Of a DNA stretch of 64,000 bases, positions 1 through 10,800 are shown piece after piece. Each line of letters starts with the position of its first letter. Positions within the stretch are counted from its first letter, which is position 1. The translations under genes were made by a program, and so were the position numbers. Below the pieces are notes generated by a model that had not been told where the DNA came from, made no database searches, and saw nothing but the letters and a program-made list of their open reading frames with translations. This DNA comes from Archilochus colubris (taxonomy: Eukaryota > Chordata > Aves > Apodiformes > Trochilidae): assembly GCA_023079485.1 (NCBI GenBank), contig CM041089.1, forward strand, positions 13,841,001-13,905,000, read 5' to 3'.

Positions 1-1150
1 AGGGGAGGAAGATAACCCTGAAATTGCCCATTCTTCCCTACACCTTTCCCATTCAGCCACTCCTGTTCTTAGGTCCAAGGTATAACCCTGGGCTCTTCTC
101 AGCCTCCAACCTTGCAGCTGTAACATCCTTCTGCAAAGGCAACAAGAAGGGGGAATCTTCTCAGCACACTTCCAGGCTGGGAAAAGCTGAAGGATGGTTC
201 CTAAAGTGCTGACACAGCACTTCAGCCTGCAATGCCTCTGACATGGCCCCTGCTCTCAAGCACACACACCTGCCCTGAAACCCAGCCTGCAGAACACTGC
301 CAGCATGGTCCAAGGAAAGGCCATTTCCCACAAATTTGGTTCCTGGGACCAACATTTGGGTGATGGCAGCCAGGCACTCCTGCTCCATACATGGAGCCAC
401 CTTGAAATGCTGGGGCTCTGTCTCAAGCTCAAGGTTGGATGCTTGAGCACTGAGACTCAGCTCTTCCACCCAAAATCCACAAGACTTTTACACTGGTTTC
501 AGCTCAGGATACCTTAATCCAGCTGTAGGACAGCCTGGAAGCAGCTCCTTTAGCAGACTGATGCTCAGACAAGGGAATCCCATGGCTATCAGTGCTGATG
601 CTCTACAGCAGGAGTGGCCAGGCTGATCTTGGCATCACACCAAAATCCCCAGGGCTTGTGAACAGGACTCTGGAGAGCAGCAATCTTCACTCTTCTGCTC
701 CAGGTCATCAATGCACTTGGGTACAGCAGAAGAGTGGGCACATCAGAGGCCCTGGGAAGCAGAACCACTCTGCCTGTGCTCACCTTGGGACAGATAAAAG
801 CAGAGCATGGCAATCCTGACAGCAATGAATCTTCAATCCAGGAGCCTCAAGCCATTTAACAACTGAAGGAGTTTGTGCCTGAACCCCAGCTGGCAGGGCT
901 TGCAGAGCCTGCCCTGGGATCAGGCTGAGGAGAGGAATTCCCTGGGAGAAAATGCAACTGCAGCACAGGCTGGGCTGTGCATGGAGCAGATTCCCCTGGG
1001 AGCATTGGTGGGGTTTATTAGGGTGCAAACTATGGAAGAAATCCCTCACACATCTTCAAATCCCATCTCCCCTCCCCCTGTCTGTAAGCAGGACTGTAAA
1101 GCACAGCCACAAAGCCAAACCTCAACCAGATTAAGTGCAGGACAAATGTC

Positions 1151-1600
1151 ACAGAATTGTCAGGGTTGGAAGGGGTCTCTAGGGATCATCCAGTCCAACT
1201 CTCCCACTCAAGCAGGATCACCCAGCACACATTACTCAGGACTGAATCCAGGTGGGTTTGAACATCTCCAAAGAAGGGGACTCCACAACCTCCCCGGGCA
1301 GCCTGGGCCAGTGCCTTGGCACCCTTAAAGAAGTTTTTTCTCAGATTTAAATGGACCTTCCCATGTTCCAGTTTGTGCCCATTGCCCCTTGTCCTGTCAC
1401 TGGGCACTAAGGAAACAAGAGTCTGGCTTCATCCTCCTTGCACCCACTCTTTAGATATTTGTAGACATTAATAAGGTCTCCCCTCAGCCTTCTCTTCTCC
1501 AGGCTAGAGTCCCAGCTCTCTCAGCCTTTCCTCAGAAGAAAGATTCTCCAATCCCGCAACCATCTTCATGGCCCTCTGCTGGACTCATCCCAGAGTTTCT
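1151..1600 (-). mobile_element. CR1 retroposon fragment, minus orientation
   Basis: The plus strand reads like the reverse complement of the CR1 3' region. It has the sequences around 'cacagaattgtcagggttgg', 'catccagtccaactc' and 'cttgtcctgtcactgggc', then the 'aataaggtctcccctcagcc' block. The CR1 3' tip is therefore at the left end. It is diverged, so an old copy. Confidence 0.85.
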
Positions 1601-3012
1601 CTGGGAAAAGCCCCATCAGGCCCAAGAGCACCAAAAGTCCCTTACCCACAGCAGGAGGAACTTGGAAACTCTGTTATGGATAGAACACCCCTGGCTTGGG
1701 CTGTGCCAAAGACAGCTCTTTGGGCACCCCTTTTCTGTGTATGAGGCATATGTGCCTCTTCTCCATCTGCCCTCTTGCAAAATAAGTTGCCATGCAGCTG
1801 TGCACAGCTGGTTCTGACTCTGGTTAATCTGCCTGGCCCTCCTCAAGCAACAGCTTTCCCCCAAATCTGAGCCCATCCTTGCCTACAGCAAATGGAGGTT
1901 TCCTCAACCCTCATCAGCCCCTGACCAAGTCCTGGTCTGAAACAGGGATCTGTAACCAAGTTCCCAGTCCCTCTGGGCTGAGACCAGGGAAGAAGCACAG
2001 AGAACAAAACAGGAGATGAAGAGAGAGAGGAGTCAGCTCCTCCTTTCCTTGCCATCCCAGGGGTCCATGCAATTGGTGGGAGCTTTCCTGCCAACTCCCC
2101 TGGGTCTAGAACAGGCCTCAGGAGAAGGCAGGGGGGACTGGATGGCTCTAGGAGACAATTCCCCTTGCAAGGCAAAGAAATGCCTCTAAGGACTGAGGTT
2201 TAGAGGCTGCAATACCAGGCAGGGAAATCCCAAGCTGAAAGGAAAACACCTCTCCAAATGAACCCCATGCCCCCACTTTGACATCTACATTCCATCTGGA
2301 AAAAAACCAGGCACCAGCAAGCACAATGGAGCCAAGAGGTGCCCAGAATACAGGATACAAGCCCAGCACACCCTGGTTCCATCTCTCAGCCATCCAGGTC
2401 CTCAATTAAACACACTTTTTTCTTCTGGTGGGTCAGAGCCACCAGCATGGCATAAGCTCCCCCAGCATCCACAGCCAGAGGAGGGTCTTGGAGACCCAGA
2501 GAGGAAAGCAGCATTTCCATCCCCCAGTGAAATACCACATGGAAGGGAACCCCAGTACCAGCAGACACTGGAGCTGCCCTCCCTGGCTCAGCCCTGGGCT
2601 GACGAATGGAACAAATCCAATGACCTGTCCACCTCCCTGCCCTGGCAATCCCATTCCAAGAGGAAGGTTGGAAGCACTATTGCAGTTCATCACATCAGAA
2701 AAGCAGCGTCAGCTCCCAGCCCTGGGAGGACCTGGCCCTTTACAGAGCTCTGAATTGAAAATGCACATCACACCCATGCCCCATGTGCATTTCCTACAGA
2801 AAAAATAAAAATCATTTTTCTAGGCAGAAACCTCCAGCACTCAGGGGACACAAACAGACACATCCTGAGACACAGGGGGGGTGGGAGTGGGGGGAGAAAT
2901 CAGCCGGCTCAGGTAAGTGTCACAGGACACTTGTGCTCAGTTATTCCAGTTGGGTGTTGCTGGAAAAGCCATCAGTAAGTTCCAATCTGCTTTTCTCATC
3001 CTGCTTTTGGGA

Positions 3013-3041
3013 AGGGGGGGTAAGGGGGGGTAAGGGGGGGT
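3013..3041 (+). repeat. G7-TAA direct repeat (potential G-quadruplex)
   Basis: Three runs of seven G are separated by TAA spacers. The 10-bp unit is repeated three times inside LSP1 intron 1. Each run is long enough to supply more than one G3 strand of a quadruplex. Confidence 0.8.
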
Positions 3042-3217
3042 GTAATCTCTTTTCCTTCCTCCCAGCGCATCGCGTCTGCCGGAGAACGGCGGTGAGAAAG
3101 CAATTCAGCTGATTTCAAGGGACCCAGAGCTGGCTATTCCGAAATCCATTTCCCTTCTTTCCCCCTGGCCCCCACCCCAATCGGAACCGGCTCCCCCCGG
3201 GGCAGGTGGGCTCTCAC

Positions 3218-3276
3218 CTGATCAGGTTCTGCAGACCCTGCTTGCTGGAGTTCCTCCTCAGGATCGCGCTGGTCAT
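3218..3276 (-). CDS. LSP1: Lymphocyte-specific protein 1, first coding exon (partial gene)
   Basis: LSP1 is an F-actin-binding leukocyte phosphoprotein of the cortical cytoskeleton. This exon encodes 19 residues plus two bases of the next codon, starting MTSAILRRNSSKQGLQ and ending NLI-R. That matches the start of the short LSP1 isoforms as I remember them. The ATG is at 3276-3274, and the exon ends in a good donor (CAG|gtgagag) at 3217. No second LSP1 exon is visible down to base 1, so intron 1 is longer than 3.2 kb and the rest of the gene lies left of the window. The neighbour order (TNNI2 next, same strand) agrees with the vertebrate LSP1-TNNI2 arrangement. What is seen is one short exon; the family call rests on the N-terminal motif plus synteny. 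Confidence 0.82.
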
Positions 3277-3280
3277 GGTG

Positions 3281-3358
3281 ACCACCACCACCAATATCAC
3301 CACTACCACTACCAATATCACCACTACCACACCACTACCACCACTATCACCAGCACCA
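3281..3358 (-). repeat. GGT/GTG-rich trinucleotide-like repeat just upstream of the LSP1 start codon
   Basis: On the plus strand this is an imperfect array of ACC, ACT and AATATC triplets, with an 18-21 bp higher-order unit. It begins four bases upstream of the LSP1 ATG in the sense of transcription, so it would lie in the 5' leader as a G/T-rich tract if transcription starts beyond it. Confidence 0.8.
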
Positions 3359-3900
3359 GGGCTGAGCTCTGGGCAGGGTCCCGGCTGCCGCCCCCTCCCC
3401 AGCGCCTCAGGCAGCTGCCCGGCTGCGCGCTCCCGCGTCCCCCCTCTCCGCCTTCAGGAAGTTCTGCAGCTGGTTTCCTTTTGTTTCTGCTCGCCCCCCC
3501 CCCCTGCTCCACACCCCCGGTTTGTCTCCTCCACCTCTACCTCCTCCTCCTCCTCCTCCCCCTCCGCCCCGTGGAAATGTCACGGGGAAGCCTCTCGGGG
3601 CGCAGCCGCTGGGTCCCGCAGCACAAAGCCCGCAGCTCCCCACTCCTCAGCAAGGGGGGGGCTTCTCCCTTCTCCGTTTTAACCCTCCCTTCTCTCATCT
3701 TCTCCAGCCCCCTCCTCCTTCCCTCGTTCAATCCCTCCCCCCATCCTCCTCCCCTTCCACCGCCTTTTTTCTACCTTTACCACCGCTTTCCTGAGCACGC
3801 AAAAAAACCCAAAAAAAACTCGGGAGGAGGAGCCCAGGTTGGCAACTTGGGCTCTAGGTCAGTCCCGGTCCATTGGACCAGAATTCTTCCTCGAAGGACT
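3359..3900 (-). promoter_or_regulatory. GC-rich putative LSP1 promoter and 5' leader region
   Basis: This block directly upstream of the LSP1 start exon is GC-rich and strongly strand-biased, with pyrimidines on the plus strand. It has several CpGs and no clear TATA box in the right orientation. An ETS/PU.1-type core (AGGAAGT, 3456-3462) is present, which would suit a leukocyte gene. The transcription start is not resolved. The promoter assignment is inferred from position and composition only. Confidence 0.45.
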
Positions 3901-4095
3901 CGTCTCCAAACGCTCCCCAAAGGCTCGGAGCTGAACCAAGAGCCAGCTAAATCCAGAGAAAGCTTTGTGCTGGGAAGAGACAGATGAAAGATGTTCTCCT
4001 GGGATGGAGATAGCAGCTGGATTCTCTGGAAGCCACCGGGCAGACAAACTGCATGCAGCTCTTAGATCTGCCCCTGCTCAAGTGACAGACTCTCC

Positions 4096-4145
4096 CGTGC
4101 CTCAGTTTCCCCAGCCATCAAAATGGGCAAAAATAATCTGGCAAA
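4096..4145 (-). mobile_element. MIR (CORE-SINE) fragment, minus orientation
   Basis: The plus strand carries 'gcctcagtttcc' followed by 'atcaaaatggg' and 'aataat'. That is the recognisable reverse complement of the MIR 'aaactgaggc' block and its neighbours. The copy is short and old. Confidence 0.5.
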
Positions 4146-7100
4146 AATAATCTCCATGGAACCCTGATACTTCATTTAAAAAATGCAAGAGTGGTTGATG
4201 AGGGACTAACAACATTGCCACCTGCTAAAACATAATGCCCATCTGTCATATGTTCAGATGAGTGTTCTTTATGCTACCATGGGAGCAGTCTTAGGAAAAA
4301 AATATTTTAATTTTTTTTTTAGTAAAAAAAAAGTCTTTTTTCCTTATCTGCATCTCCTGGAGCACATGAGCCTTTATTAGGGAAGAGATCTACTGCTGTA
4401 CAGGTGTCACAGGAGTTATGATGGGACTACCCTGCTTAGACCTTCCTTCTGCTTTCAGCCCCTCTCACTGCATTTACATGGTTCCTTTCAATCGTTTCTG
4501 ACCATTTTCTTGGTCACCTGGGTAAGCTGAAGTGGGGGAGTTGCCCATGAAATACACCCAGAAATCTCAATAAAAAGAAAGTGCATTAAAGGCAGAGCAG
4601 AAGGAAGTGTCTGCCCTCCTCCTCACTATCTCTTCATTTCAGATATTTACTGAGCACTCCCAAAGTGAGCAGGAACAACAAAAAAAAAAACACTAAGCAC
4701 AGACACTGATGTTGGCCTCTCTGTGGACTGCTCAGATGCTGTCATACTGCTATATTTTTTTTTTTTTTTTTTTTTTGCTCTCTAAATCTGGTGAGAAGAT
4801 GCAAAAGAATCCACCACAAAAGGTATCTGTTGCTCAAAAAAAGAGCCTGTCCCAGCTCTGCAAGTACTTACAGGAGTAATGAGGTTTAAGCATGAGAACT
4901 CTCCTGTTGACTTCACCACAACTGCCCACAGAGCTGAAATGAAATATGCACAACCAGGGTTTTTTTTCTTTCCTTGCAAAGAGAATGGGTCCAAACCTGC
5001 CACTGACTCCCAGGACCTGAGCCAGCCAAAAACACAAACCAGAGGAGCAGCCATGGGCCAGGAGCAACTGGGGGCTGAATAATATCCCAGCAGCTTTTTT
5101 ATTTCAGGCAGAGATGCCAGGTGAGTCCCAAGGAGCTGAGGAGGAGCTGGGGGAATCAGAAGAAGGGCTGAGCTGATAGCCCCCCACTACCTACTGGATG
5201 CCAGATCCTCTGTGTAAAGGGGCAGAGGGACTTAAGCTGTTGTTTCCCCCAGCCTGGACACCAGAATTTGTCTCCTGGAGGATGCCAGCATGAGGTCCTC
5301 TTCTTGCAAGCACTCAAGCAGACTTCCACCCCAAGCGCAGGACTGACTGCTTCTCAGTGACAGGGACCTTCAGTGACCAGGGGGAATAAAACCCCTGCTG
5401 GGTGATGAAATCCAGGACCAGAGAGAGGTTGCAAAATTAGTTCTTACTGATCTAAGGTGCTAAATTGTGAAGCACTGAGGAAAGGAGTCCCTACATTGCC
5501 TCCCTCCTGCCTTCACAAGGTGGCTGTGCTACTCCACCTCTGGGGAGGTTTCCTGCCCTTCTTCCTGGCTTTCATCTCTAAGACAGACAGCAGATATGGC
5601 AATAAAGCTTATTCTTCCTCTGACAGCACCAGGGTCCTTGCAGGAGCCCCAGGGAGAGGAGGGCAGAGCAGGACCCTCTTCCTAAGCTCAGAGTTTGCAA
5701 GGAGGAGGGAACCATGCACCCTCAGCAGCACATTAACAGGGTCACTATCCCTATCTCTGTGGGGCAGGGGGCACTTAAACCCTCTATTCCAAAGCTGAAA
5801 GGCTGGACCTTTTTCCTTCCACAGGAAAAGAGAAGTGGAGGAAAAATCCCAGCCCATCACCCTGCAAAACAGGGGCTCCTTCTGGCCCCTCTTCTCCCTC
5901 TCTCGTTGCCAAGCCCAGGTGCACCAGGCTGACACACACCAAGGGCAGGGAGGTCAGTGTCCTACATCATCAGTCCTACAGCTGCTTTCCCACAAACAAA
6001 CCTCCTGGTCGCCCCAGGAAGCAGGCAGGAGTGCAGCAGACCCAGGATAAACAAAATGAAGGATTAATTCATCTTTTTTAGCACTGTTTAAAGAAGCAGC
6101 AGCACCAGGAATCCCTGCAGCACAAACCTCACCCTGCTAGAGGAACAGGGATGCCTGGAGCACCCAGAAACAGGGTGCAGAGCAGAGGAGAGCTTCCAGA
6201 GCTCTTCCCTGCAGCAGGGGAAGGAGAGAAGGGGAGAGTCCAGGAGGGAGTGAATTTGGCTCCATGGAGGAGGGAGGGAGGGCAGAATTCCCAGAGAGAT
6301 AGGGCTGCACCAGTTCCCACCAATGACACAATCACTCTGCTATGTAGGACTGCTTGCAAAATCAGTTGGAGGCTAACACATGATCTAAAAAAAAAAGAAA
6401 AAAATGGAAAATTTAAAAAATAAAATAAAAAAGGAGCAAAAAGAAAAAATAACTTTAGTCCTGCGAGCACAGAAATGCAGCCCAAAGAACTTTCTGCAGT
6501 GGGATGCAAAAGCACTGCATGAGCCCCAAGGTGCAGTCATTTTGAGGGCCAGTCCTTTAAATGTGCCATCAGCTGCCAGCATGGTTTCCACAGGTCCATG
6601 CCATGTCAGTGGTGGGATCCCACCCAGAGAAGATGTTCTTGCATGAAGAGCCTTGGCTCCCCAGCAGGAATTAAGCAGCTTTGTTTCAGCAGGGGACCCT
6701 GCACTTCCACCATAAGATGATGGAGCCTCCTAAGATGATGGAGCAGAATGGGGGTCTCTCTGGTTTGCCTTTTAAATGATGTATCCTTTCCTCTGCCATC
6801 CCAAACCTCTCACCCCAGCCCAACACCTCCCCAAGCTCTCTTCACCACGCACATGAAAACCCCACTTCAAAACCAGTCTGGCAGACACTAACCCTGGGAG
6901 TCCCAGTTCACTGAGGAGCACAGCCACTGGTATTTCAGTTGTATAGATGGTGTGGTTAATGTGTTATCCTGATGGCCAGGCTTTGCCCAGCTCACCTTCA
7001 TCCCTAATTCCCAATTAGCTTATTTTGCCAGTACTCACTTCTGGGCTGCCAAATAAATACAAAGACCAAAAGAGGCAGGCAGAGAGAATCCCAAGAAACA

Positions 7101-7194
7101 GGGTGTCCTGTGGCCAAAAGCAGCTCCTGGTCTCTTTCACACCAAAAAACACACCCAAACCATTTTAAAGCAGAAATGTGCTGTCAGATACCTC

Positions 7195-7465
7195 AGCAAA
7201 TGATGTGGGGAGACCTTCCAGTAACCTTCCAGTACCTGAAGGGACCTACTGGAGAGCTGGGGGAGGGACTTTTCACAAGGGCATGGACAAGGACAAGGAG
7301 TAATGGCTTAGAAGTGGAAAAGAGGAGATTTAGGTTAGCCATCAGGAAGAAATTCTTTGCCATGAGGGTGCTGAGCCCCTGTCCCAGGGTGCCCAGGGAA
7401 GTTGTGGGTGCCCCATCCCTGGCAGTGTCCAAGGTCAGGGGTTGGAGCAACCTGGACTGGTTGGA
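7195..7465 (+). mobile_element. CR1 retroposon, 5' part of an interrupted copy, plus orientation
   Basis: Contains CR1 3'-UTR-type sequence: 'gttagccatcaggaagaaat', 'ccagggtgcccagggaag', 'ccccatccctggcagtgtcc' and 'ggagcaacctggactggt'. It stops where the next CR1 bases should follow, and the expected continuation appears at 7812. Confidence 0.88.
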
Positions 7466-7811
7466 GTTCCCCGTGCAGCTTTCTCTTTGTGACTTCTCTT
7501 CCACTGTACACTGCCAAAAGGTCAAGTAATTAATCTTTAACTAAGTACTGCTCTGAACTGAAGTCTTGTCTGTGGTTTTTTTCCTACTCAGTAGTCAGTA
7601 GGATTAACTTGTATAAAAGTTAGAGCAGATGTCTTGCTTTCCTGAAGACTTTTTTTGTGCTTTAGAGGTGATTGGAGGTGGAAAAATATTTTAAGGGATA
7701 TTCCAAAATGTTTTACAAGTGATATTTTTTCTTAAAATTGTCTGTGATTTAGTTTTTAAAAGTCATACTATTCAAGAAATAATTGAAGGTATTTGAAATA
7801 CCTTCAACTAA
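7466..7811. other. About 345-bp AT-rich segment interrupting a CR1 copy
   Basis: The two flanks are consecutive parts of one CR1 3' end, so this AT-rich block looks inserted. It ends with a 25-bp inverted repeat (12-1-12) at 7783-7807. I recognise no transposon family and no coding frame. Alternatively, two separate CR1 fragments may simply lie near each other. Confidence 0.45.
7783..7807. repeat. Near-perfect 12-1-12 palindrome
   Basis: TTGAAGGTATTT is followed by one G and then its exact reverse complement. It sits at the right edge of the segment that interrupts the CR1 copy. Confidence 0.9.
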
Positions 7812-7895
7812 ATACCCCTGCCCATGCAGGGACATTGGAACTAGATGACCTTTAAAGTCCCTTCCAACCCAAACCATTCTGGGATTCTTTGTTCT
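7812..7895 (+). mobile_element. CR1 3' end, second part of an interrupted copy
   Basis: Reads 'ctgcccatgcagggacattg', then 'ggaactagatgacctttaaa' and 'cccttccaacccaaaccatt'. This is the typical CR1 3' terminus and continues the fragment ending at 7465. Confidence 0.88.
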
Positions 7896-10800
7896 GTGCA
7901 ATTAGCTGAGGGTGCAGGGGAAGAAATCCCAGCAATATTTCCCTGCAAATCTCCCTCTGCCCTGGCTGGGACTCAGGAGGGGACATTTCCAAGCCAACAC
8001 ATGACCCAAGGGAGGGGGTGCTCGAGGTGGGAGCTGCTTTTCCCTGGCCCACAACTTCAAAAAAGCATCATGAAGAACATGTGGAATTGTGGGCAAGTCA
8101 GCAAACACCATGTCACACTAAATCTGAAGTATTTGGCTTGGGATCCATGATTGCTTTCTTCCTGTGGCATCCAAAGAGGCAGAAAGGAGAGGGGGAGGAA
8201 GCTGGGTCTGGAGGGGACATCCCTCTTCCTCTGCCACCCATCTCCTCTGTGCAGAATGGAGGAGGGACCCTGTCTATGGGGCTTCTTCGATCCCAAAATC
8301 CCAAGAGTTTGCATCACCTCCCAGTGGCAGTGGAGGTGGAAGTTTCAAGGCTTGGAAGGGAAGCTGCTTTGCTCCAGGGGGGACACAAATGAGGGAAAGG
8401 ATTAAGGAACCAAAAGGAACGACTAAAAGCTGGATTTCTAGAAGGGGGAGAAGGGAAGCAAAGAGAAGCAGTGTGAGCATCAGCCAGGGGATGTGCAACC
8501 AGGGACAGATGCCATGGAGTCACTGCCCTGAACTGTCATTTAGGTTTTGCAGCCCAGGGCCAAGGCCAAATGACTCAGCCAAGCCCTGGAGAAGCAGAGC
8601 TGGTCCAACACTTCCAGCCAGCACTGAAGGGTGAACCATATCTTTAGATTAAGTTAAAACAACAAAGCCATTGGGAGGCAGGAAGACAAAACAATGGCTG
8701 CAGATAAGACACTCCCAGCCTGCTCAGGAGGGTCATTACAGGACAAGAGACTGGCTCCAGCTCTTTGGGATGTCCCTCCAGCCAGGGTCAAGAAGGAGGA
8801 CAAAAGATTTTGGTTGGGCTGAAGAAGCCATACTCAGCTGGGTGCCAAGAGGTTGTCCCTCCACTGAAGGAAATGTCTAAAAAAGGCCCCATCATGTTGC
8901 CTTGGTGAGCTTTGCTCACCAGTTTGCTGCTGAATGAATGTAAAGCTTGAATGTCCATTTAAAATAAATGGGGTGATCTTTGGTCCAGCTGAGAGATGGA
9001 CACTGGGCAGCTGCAGACTCCTTCAGCCACCTCTCATGTTTTACATGAGAGGGACTCAATCTGACACAGAGGCACCACCTTCTTTTACCAAGTGGCATCC
9101 GTGTGATGTGTTCAGTATCACCCAAAACCAAACAACACACTTTGCAGGGTGGGACTGCTGGGTGTGTTCAGCCCTGTGCCTGAACCTGGTCATCTTCTGC
9201 CTGGTACAAAATCCCTCACCTGCAGCTGGCTCAAGGCTCAGCTATAGCCCCAGACTGCACCCCAAGCAGCTTGAGCATCCATCAATCCCTGCCTCCCACT
9301 GCCAGGATGGCAATGGGAAGTCTAATGGATAAGAAGGAATCCTGAAGCATCATCTGGCAGCTCCTGCTTCTGAGCTGTACCCTCACTTCAAGCTGTCCCT
9401 TGTCCTGATCTCAACCTGCCAATATCCATCCATCATCAGGGATCTAAAAAGCCTGAAGACCAACCCAGGGTTCCATCAAGGGGGGCATGGTCATTAATAC
9501 TTCAAAGTGAGGGCCACCCCAAGGTTAAGAAGAGCCTCTCTGCACAAGGGGCAGCTGAGGTTGTGTCCAGGAAGATGGCAACTGCAGCAAAGAAGCTGCA
9601 GAGGGAAATGCCACCCCAAGGAAGGAGGAAACCCCAGCAGCTTTTGTGTTACATCAGTCTGCTCCTGAGCACAGCTCATACACACTGCTGGCAGCTCCTG
9701 AAGCTAGGGGACAACTGCAAGGAGACACTTGTTTGAAGAGGAAGCAATTATTGCCATCAGTTTTGCTGGGGGAGGACTTTGCCCCTCCCAAAAGGTTGGC
9801 AGTGGTGATGGTTTGGGGTCTGTCAATAATTCAAGGTTTGTCAATGCTCATGGCTCTGGAGCAAGCTTGCAATGGAAAGGAAAGTGCTTGTGCAGCAGAA
9901 AAGCACACGTATGCACAAGCAGAGAAGAAGAAATCATATTTTCCAAAGTGTCTGGCAAGGAGTTGATAAAAGGCATGGCACACACTGCCTGTGCAATGCA
10001 GCAACAGCAACAGGGCTGGGAGAGAGGCTTTTTGGTAACACAGAATTTGTCCCTGGCAGAGGGGCTGATTTCAGAGGGAGCAGACAAGCATCCAGCTGAT
10101 GCAAAGTGGCACAAACCCTGCGTGCAATAAACCCTGAGCTGTCCCAGTCTCCATCCCAAAGCCAGGACACCCCCTAAGCACCACTGTATCCTCCAACAGC
10201 AACTCTCCCTTGGGGTTATTTCCACCCTGGGGGATGCAGTCAGGTCCTGCCAGGCCCAAACATCTCTGCTTTGTTCCCAAACCAGCCCCAGAAGAGCTCT
10301 CCCTCTGGGGTGCAGCAGAGGGTGGGTGTGGGTGCCCCAGGGATGCAGGCTGGACCCTGCCTCTGCCTCCCCTTCGTCCAGCAGCACCTCCCTGATTCCA
10401 CTCCAGCAATGCTGGTCTGGCAAAACCTCCTCTCCTTACTCCCCAGGTTGGTTTCTGGGACAGCAGAGCTTTCCTCCCAGCCAGGTCTCTCCAAAATCCA
10501 GGATTCCCAGAGGCTACACAGCCAGACTTCTCACCAAGAGTTTGGAAACAGCCAACCCTCCAACCAGCAGAGAGTCTGCTGTGGTTTAAAATAAAATAAA
10601 AAATAAAAAAAAGGAAAAAGGTAAAGCTCAAAGAAAGGCTGCTGGGCAATCCCCTACTTTAACACATACCTCCAAACCCAGAGGTTCACACTGCAAGATA
10701 AGCTCAGAGGTGAGGCAAGGCAAGCCAAGTTTTGGGTGGTTTGTTTTTGAGTTGGTTTTTTTTCAAGGAGAAAGGGGCAGTGAAGCCACCTGATACCTCC

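Larger units (their letters stand above)
1..3217. other. LSP1 intron 1 (part)
   Basis: No open frame here resembles a protein and no exon could be supported. It holds a minus-oriented CR1 fragment (about 1151-1600) and a G7-TAA-G7-TAA-G7 tract (3013-3041). The stretch 3061-3100 has clustered CpGs and could be a second, internal promoter, but this is unproven. Confidence 0.7.

Noticed and set aside
3206..3987. Several overlapping Pro/Ser/Thr-rich open frames on the plus strand
   Set aside because: They lie antisense to the LSP1 start exon and its GC-rich leader. Composition alone explains them.
10071..10649. Open frame of 192 codons on the minus strand
   Set aside because: No domain, no conserved motif and no exon borders. 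It falls in a repeat-poor intergenic stretch with chance openness.
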